Below are positions 9,423-14,574 of a stretch of DNA of 14,574 bases, in pieces (position 1 is the stretch's first letter; each line of letters starts with the position of its first letter). The DNA is taken from NCBI RefSeq assembly GCF_001949145.1, contig NW_019091362.1, positions 4,643,084 to 4,657,657 on the forward strand, read 5' to 3'. The notes under the pieces are model-generated. The model made no database searches and was not told the DNA's origin. It saw nothing but the letters and a program-made list of their open reading frames with translations. Both the position numbers and the translations under genes were made by a program. The DNA is from Acanthaster planci. Taxonomy: Eukaryota > Echinodermata > Asteroidea > Valvatida > Acanthasteridae.

Positions 9423-9696
9423 CGGACCCGTACCCCACAGATCTACATTTAGTTCTGGGGGTAACCGATCACCAAAAATTCGCAGTTTTTAATAATTTGT
9501 GCCCAGTTTCCGGACATGCACTGCCAAACAGAATTTATGCAGTCAACTGTTCCAAGGGAGGCAGGGGGTGTAATCTTGTTTTCATCGTGTTCATTGAGTA
9601 ACCATCCTGCCATACCTGTATGGCTGTGACGTTAACAATTTCACTCAGCGCCCATCTCAAGCACTCTTCATGTGTCATACTGGGCCTATACTATAG
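9423..9696. other. Intergenic spacer
   Basis: Unique sequence between the minisatellite and the inverted-array unit. A further copy of agttctgggggta lies at 9451-9463. No gene is seen. Confidence 0.5.
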
Positions 9697-9882
9697 TATT
9701 AGCATCAACAAGCGTCAACAAAGTGTCAACAAGTTAGTCAAGAATATTGATGCAAAGATTTTTTTTTTACAATTTTAATTAGGCTCCTAAATGTCAATTC
9801 AATGTACCATAATCTATCTGAAATGATATGCGAGTGTTGAAATTTGAGTGACAAAGTCGGGCCTGTTTGTGCAGTCCCACTT

Positions 9883-9930
9883 GCCGCCATCTTGTTTTCG
9901 CATGGATGGCATGCAAAGAAAGATGGCGGC
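9883..9930. promoter_or_regulatory. Inverted pair of YY1-like boxes (possible promoter)
   Basis: gccgccatctt (9883-9893) and aagatggcggc (9920-9930) are perfect reverse complements 26 bases apart. AAGATGGCGGC is the known YY1 consensus found at the start of many housekeeping and mitochondrial-protein genes, often overlapping the initiator ATG. This would fit a promoter, possibly bidirectional, of MRPL10 about 1.1 kb downstream. The function is inferred. Confidence 0.4.
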
Positions 9931-9962
9931 CCCCATACATCATGAAAAATGTTCGTTTTGCT
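9923..9962 (+). other. MRPL10: Candidate first coding exon of MRPL10 (A)
   Basis: ATG GCG GCC at 9923, embedded in an AAGATGGCGGC box typical of housekeeping and mitochondrial-protein promoters, opens 13 codons plus one base. It ends at the donor-like gct|gtgaga (GT at 9963). The phase (1) matches the MRPL10 exon at 11048, and the joined gene would encode 246 residues, close to the human length. Against it: the segment lies inside a unit with inverted terminal arrays that could be a mobile element, the -2/-1 donor bases are poor, and the leader has few basic residues. It is an inference only. Confidence 0.3.
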
Positions 9963-10148
9963 GTGAGAATCTGGAAGCAAATTCGGTGTTTTTCTTACAC
10001 AATGGCAAGTGTTAGAGTCTTTAAATGATAAAATGATTTACATGATAAATTCACGTATAAACATGATAAATCTGTAGAGGGTATTTTTGAGTTGTTGACG
10101 CTTTGTTGACCCTACTTGTGTGTGTTGACGCTTGTTGACGCTAAATAG

Positions 10149-11047
10149 CATGACCGATCCTCATGCCCATCATCAATTGTACAAAAGTTGTGGCCTTGTG
10201 GATAACACATGTACATATATATACAGGTACCTTATGAGCAGGTCAGATTTCCCCAGATAGGTTCATTTCCCAGATGACCTTTTTTTCATCCTAACTTTAA
10301 GAATATACTCCCATTGTTATTTAAATTGACTCCAATATTTGATTACAGAATGCCCATTCTTATGTCAGTTGGGTGGCCCATTCACTATCCAATGGTCTCC
10401 CATGGTCCTAGCATGCGTACACATAAAGAACAATTAATGTACATGTACCGGTAACAAACAATAACGTTGTAATCTGACATGTACCTAGACTGATTGGTCC
10501 ATTCCGTTTGGCTTTGCCTCAACAGTCAAGGTACATACATAAAACATGTACATTCAAATTCAATCTACATACAACGTACCACCTCATGCAGTGGTTGAGT
10601 TACATGTAGATGTAATCAGCCAATCTGCCTAGTGGTCCAATCAGACAACATGTTTGGCTGATCCTGTAGGAAATCTCCAGTTTGCTTCACTTTTCGATAC
10701 AGCTTTCTACAACAGTGAATTAGAATGAATGCAGGGTCAGGTGATGGCAGCATTATTACTGAACTAATCGTGCAATCAGATCAAGCAATCGTGCACAAGA
10801 TTGACCAGTCATGCCCGGCTAATCATTCTTATTTACCTGACCATGGCACTCATGAAAATTAGTTGTATACTGAGCAGAATTTGAACCAACGGGTACCATG
10901 AACACTACTTACATATACACTGTGTACATGTGAATAGCAGAGGTGGCTTTTGACATGTTTGACATCACTGGATTGCTAGTCAGATATACAGAGAAATTTT
11001 ACATCATCTTGTCATTCATAATGAATGCTGTCTGTCCTAATACGCAG
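10149..11047 (+). other. Upstream or intronic sequence of MRPL10
   Basis: Gene-poor stretch leading to the acceptor cctaatacgcag at 11047, which has a branch-like ctaat just before it. The small candidate exon at 10725-10740 and several TACATG-type hexamers (for example 10439-10447) lie here; otherwise nothing is recognised. Confidence 0.55.
10725..10740 (+). other. MRPL10: Candidate first coding exon of MRPL10 (B)
   Basis: ATG at 10725 followed by AATGCAGGGTCA and G, then a good donor cag|gtgatg at 10741. The phase (1) fits the exon at 11048. The leader would be MNAGSV running into SVWLPSLTSVRSMK, a basic, acid-free stretch plausible as a mitochondrial presequence. The intron would be 307 bp. 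No promoter motif is evident just upstream. It competes with the candidate at 9923; neither is proven. Confidence 0.25.
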
Positions 11048-13127
11048 TGTCGGTATGGCTGCCGTCACTGACATCCGTCCGCAGCATGAAGTCCGTCAAC
11101 ACTCGCACACCCAGACCCATGCACATCACCCGAGCGAAGCTGATGGAGCTTACCAAGTACAAGAAACCCAAGGATAACAGGCCCCTGGCTGAGCAGTGCT
11201 CCATGCGATACAAGCCCAAGGCTGAAACGAAGGTAAAACGCTCATGCTGCCTGTCACATACTGGTGCATTTTGACACATCCTGGGTGTATTAGTGATGGC
11301 AGAGGTACATTCGTGATTCTTCAATCTGTCTGATTCAGGGGGTATGAGAATTCAGCTTTTTTTTTCTGATTTCAGTTTTTTTATTTAGATGTTGACCCAG
11401 ACTTTCAGCTTTTTTTGTACACCTGATCTGTGCAAAAGTATAAGAACTTTGTACATTTCAGCTTATGACTAGCTGCTCGCAAGTGGATGTTGCTGCTAGT
11501 AAAGTAATGAAACACATATCTCCTTCACACAGCAGGCATTGTTAACTTTACAAAAAGGTTTCCAGTAGGGGGAGGGTTTCAGCATCGTTGACGCCAAACA
11601 AACCAAAAGTGTAGAAGTTGTTCTGTAATGTATCATTGCCCGTGTTTGTCTTTTGTTTTGACAAGAATGTGCATTAAGGCTGGAGTGAGTAGGCTGTAGT
11701 ATTGTGTGCAGAAGAAAATCCCTTGGAGCAGTTTCCTTGTTATGTACCCTGGATTGCATATATCATGTATCAGTACGGTACAACGATATCACTCAGTGCT
11801 CTTTCGTCACAGCCCCTCACCATTTATGAATAACCATGCTTCCTGGGCGGAAAATTAATTGCAATCGGTACACAATATCCTGCTAAAGAAAACAGGCACC
11901 GAGATCTTTTGACAGGTGTCTGCCTGCCTCCAGAAGACTAGGCCACAACCAGGGAAATCCAATGCAGTAAACCACTCTTCCTTCTAATCTTCTTGGCAGC
12001 CGCCACCGGTGGAGGTGTTTATGGCCAATCAGTGCCGAGAGCAGATGCTGTCGCAGTCCCTCATTGCCGCCTTTCACAACGAGGGGTTGACGGCGGAGGA
12101 GATGTCCATCATAAGGCGTCGTCTACGCAAAGTGGGTATTACGGTCAAGATGTATAACAACAAAGTCATGCGAATGGCATTGTTGGGCACCCGGCTGGAG
12201 AACATGAGCCCGCTGCTTGTTGGACAAAATGTGTATGCCGTGAGTGACAAACCGCTCGTCAAGGAGCTGCTCAAAGCGACCAAGAAGATCCCCAAGATTC
12301 ACTTGCTCGGTGAGTACCTCATTTCTCAGCAAACAGGTTCTTTCCTTGCCTTTCCAACTCGACAGCCAGGTTTCAAATCCTGCTAGAGGTGACTTGTGTT
12401 TTGGATTTTCAGTCCTCACCTAGCTGCATGGATTTCACTTAAGACATTCACCTTGGGTATTCCTCCCTCTGCTAGCTCTGTAATTGTTTCTCTTTGTCTC
12501 CTCTCTTCACGTTCCTTTAGGGTTGTAAGCTACAGTTCCTAGGGTACTTTTAAGAAATCCCTGGTTTCATTATTAGAGTATCAGTTTGTGATGTTTATTC
12601 ATTAGCATGTGCACAACGGTGTACAAATAAAACAACCGCTGGAGCACCTTTGTGTGTTTTTCCACTGTACACGTACATTGAAAACTTTCAACTCACATAC
12701 GGTCCATGCGATACATGTACATGTACATGTAAATGAACACATCAGCATTGTCATGTTCAACATTGTGGTTTTCCCATGTGATTGCCAAATTTGTCACAAG
12801 TCATGGTATATTTAGAAGGTGATCCATTATTTAAACTACTCAATCTTTATTTAAAGTGTCCAAGCCTGGAGCCTGCTCACATCTGTGTTTGTAAAAAAAA
12901 GTTTACATTCTTTGTTCTTAGGCGGTCTAGTGGAAAACAGACTGATGTCAGCCAAACAGATGGCTGAATTCTCCCAGCTTCCCGAAAAACGTGTCCTACA
13001 GGGAGAGCTGGCTGGCATACTGAGCCAATCGGTGGGGTCTACATACAGTTTGCTGCAGAGGCACCAGCAGACACTGGTAACCAATCTCAGCCAGTGGATC
13101 AAACAGAGGCAGGAGACTAGCATATGA
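11048..13127 (+). CDS. MRPL10: Mitochondrial ribosomal protein L10 (uL10m), first exon unresolved
   Basis: uL10m of the mitochondrial large ribosomal subunit; by family knowledge it anchors the L7/L12 stalk that recruits translation factors in the matrix. Exons: 11048-11232, 12000-12309 and 12922-13127 (stop TGA 13125-13127). Exon 1 reads LPSLTSVRSMKSVNTR and MHITRAKLMELTKY, parallel to human LPTLQTVRYGSK and MHFQRQKLMAVTEY. Exon 2 carries the uL10 core, ending LLVGQNVYAVSDKPLVKELL (human [20 protein letters not shown]). Exons 2 and 3 join as LLG|GLVENRL, matching human LLGG. The C-terminal helix SLLQRHQQTLVTNL resembles human SLLQHQPLQLTTLL. Donors are aag|gtaaaa and tcg|gtgagt; acceptors are tacgcag, cttggcag and gttcttag; phases 1, 0 and 1 agree. 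The in-frame TAA at 11038-11040 shows the reading frame must enter by splicing. About 233 residues are visible against 261 in human, so a short upstream exon with the initiator is missing (see candidates). The internal ATG at 11086 is a less likely start. Confidence 0.94.
11233..11999 (+). other. MRPL10 intron
   Basis: Intron of 767 bp, phase 0, from gtaaaa to cttcttggcag. It contains T-rich runs (about 11356-11416) and no other gene. Confidence 0.88.
12310..12921 (+). other. MRPL10 intron
   Basis: Intron of 612 bp with a consensus gtgagt donor and a pyrimidine-rich acceptor (ctttgttcttag). The reading frame from the previous exon runs on about 75 bases past the donor without homology to uL10, confirming the exon end at 12309. 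Confidence 0.92.
12712..12731. repeat. TACATG hexamer tandem
   Basis: Just over three units of TACATG within the last MRPL10 intron. Similar short runs occur at about 2931-2941, 4646-4662, 10439-10447 and 13243-13255. Confidence 0.85.
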
Positions 13128-14574
13128 CGTCCACAAGAATGGGGCAACAGGAACAACGCCTTTCTCACCTCACACTGAGCATGCCTGTATGCATACGCAT
13201 GGTATTCATTGCTGAACTGGTCCCAGACTACCAAACCAGTGACACATGTACATGTATAACCAATATAGCTGGAAATGTAGACGTGTAGATGTACCAGTGG
13301 ACCTCTTGTTATCATAGCATGTACACTGAAACCCCGGAACTCCAGAAATGCCAGTACACGTGTCTGCCTTTCCAAAAACTAGCCTTGAAGGAGGAGGCTT
13401 CCTTTCTATTATTCTTGTACATTTCCATATCTGCATTGGTTTTACTCCTGTACAGAAACTCCTTCACTTTACGCTTACAGATTGCGATGCACATAAAAAC
13501 ATGTCTATGAAAAGGCACCTGTTTAAAGATGTATACCCATAAACAATGCCCATGACTACAGTGCTTTCTGAAGATATCTTTTGTTGACATTGTCACTTTG
13601 AAATATCAACCTTAACAGGGGCAGAGGATGTTGTCCAACATTGAGATCACGTGTAGTGTCTTTGGTCTGGTGCTATTTGTTCAAAAGTTGAACCAATACA
13701 AGTGCTTAAGTTTTATTTCTTTAAATGAATTGTTCACGGAAATTTTTCATTTTTCAGTGTTAGCTTGGTTTCATTTCCCAGAGGCCCATATACTTCAGGT
13801 GGGCACATGTTTTGGGCAAAATTGTCAGTGTCTCAGGGTCACTAAACATTCACCTCTCCTCATTCCAAGTTGTGGTGGATTTTGAGACGCAAGCCTCCAT
13901 GACTATGGATCAACAAGTATGGTACACTGTACAGCAACTGAGATTGATACTTCCCTTACAGGTACTATGGTAGTTCAGTCATTGATTGTATGCATTCCAT
14001 GGTGTTTGCAGTTCTGGTCTTATGTAAAATTTTCCATTATTTGAACATGGAATAGAAGCTATTCATATGGTTTGTGGCTTTATTGGCGTTTCCAAAAATA
14101 CACTTCAAAAGAAACTACACGATACACATTCTTTCATAAATTGGCATATCAATGTGCATAATCTCTTTAATAATTTGTCACAGCTTGTGAATTCTATGAG
14201 TTACCATTACATACAATGCTGCCATCATATACTTGGTCAATTTGTCTTTATTTTACATGTCTATGCCATCTGCCATTAATGCCTGCTTTTTAAATTCCAG
14301 ATGATTCATTCCCCATCCCCCGGAAGACTGCAAGCAAATTAAAATTTTAGAACAAGCAAAACAATATATAAACAAAGGCGCGAATTTATCAAATTGTGCA
14401 AGAATCCGAGCACCCAGAATATGTACACAAACAGAATGTACAATGAGGTTAGTCATAATATATGCTCCATTTACAAATACTTTTAGAGATATATAGCATC
14501 GTAGTCAATATAGCATCAAGCATCTTCATTCTTGGTTAGAGCATACAATTAATGAGGGTTTAACACCAAGAAAG
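13128..14574 (+). other. MRPL10 3' UTR and downstream sequence
   Basis: AT-rich sequence after the MRPL10 stop with no credible coding exon on either strand. I find no canonical AATAAA on the plus strand; a variant ATTAAA is at 14338-14343. The 3' end of the transcript therefore cannot be placed. Confidence 0.55.

Larger units (their letters stand above)
9697..10148. mobile_element. Possible MITE-like unit with inverted arrays of an 11-bp motif
   Basis: The left end (9701-9735) holds three copies of a tcaacaag-type motif; the right end (10091-10145) holds four inverted copies (ttgttgacgct). The outermost 23-24 bases of the two ends are near-perfect reverse complements (tattagcatcaacaagcg against cgcttgttgacgctaaata). 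The interior of about 350 bp carries a mirror pair of CGCCATCTT boxes and a 30-codon frame. No clear target duplication was found. A locally duplicated regulatory region is the alternative. Confidence 0.45.

Noticed and set aside
9157-9492. 111-codon plus-strand open frame of 29-residue repeats (VPHHYVSHPQNVGEEQTSD)
   Set aside because: It is the 87-bp minisatellite read in one frame; a period divisible by three keeps any open frame open. There are no splice or homology signals, and the opposite strand is also partly open.
9738-9890. Minus-strand frame starting ATGGCGGCAAGT at the other YY1 box, as a divergent gene
   Set aside because: Fifty codons with no similarity, no good donor near the start, and no downstream exon recognised on the minus strand.
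12851-13375. 174-codon minus-strand open frame, the longest in the window
   Set aside because: It is antisense to the last MRPL10 exon and its 3' UTR, resembles no family, and shares the region with a well-supported gene on the other strand.
1-14574. tRNA genes, CRISPR arrays and bacterial-type operons
   Set aside because: No B-box-like GGTTCGAATCC with cloverleaf pairing, no regularly spaced short repeats with unique spacers, and clear spliced animal genes.

Overview
The window is genomic DNA from a eukaryote, most likely a marine invertebrate animal. Its genes are split by GT..AG introns of about 400-820 bp, the intergenic DNA is AT-rich, and there are no bacterial-style operons or ribosome binding sites. 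A DKK3-type Dickkopf gene implies a metazoan. The scattered TACATG hexamer repeats and the relatively compact layout remind me of lancelet or another deuterostome or lophotrochozoan, but the sequence does not settle the phylum.

Left part (1-4730): the 3' half of a DKK3-like secreted cysteine-rich protein lies on the plus strand (coding exons about 554-803, 1407-1605, 2005-2158; upstream exons outside the window). Tail-to-tail with it, on the minus strand, is a complete three-exon gene (4726-4666, 3842-3695, 3126-3084) for an 83-residue single-pass membrane protein. It has a signal peptide, a very short ectodomain, a glycine-rich membrane helix and a short tail. Its exons are too short to stand out individually, but all splice phases fit from ATG to stop. 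I do not recognise its family.

Middle part (4731-11047): I see no convincing coding gene. It holds low-complexity tracts, a 169-bp foldback with 80-bp arms, an 87-bp-period minisatellite bounded by a 19-bp inverted repeat, and a unit of about 450 bp with inverted arrays of an 11-bp motif at its ends. In the middle of that unit is a mirror pair of YY1-like CGCCATCTT / AAGATGGCG boxes.

Right part (11048-13127): MRPL10 (uL10m, mitochondrial ribosomal large subunit) lies on the plus strand in three well-supported exons. Its first exon is upstream and not firmly located; two phase-compatible candidates are described. The rest, to 14574, is 3' UTR or intergenic sequence. The three genes have no evident functional link: one is secreted signalling-related, one is an unknown membrane protein, and one is mitochondrial translation.
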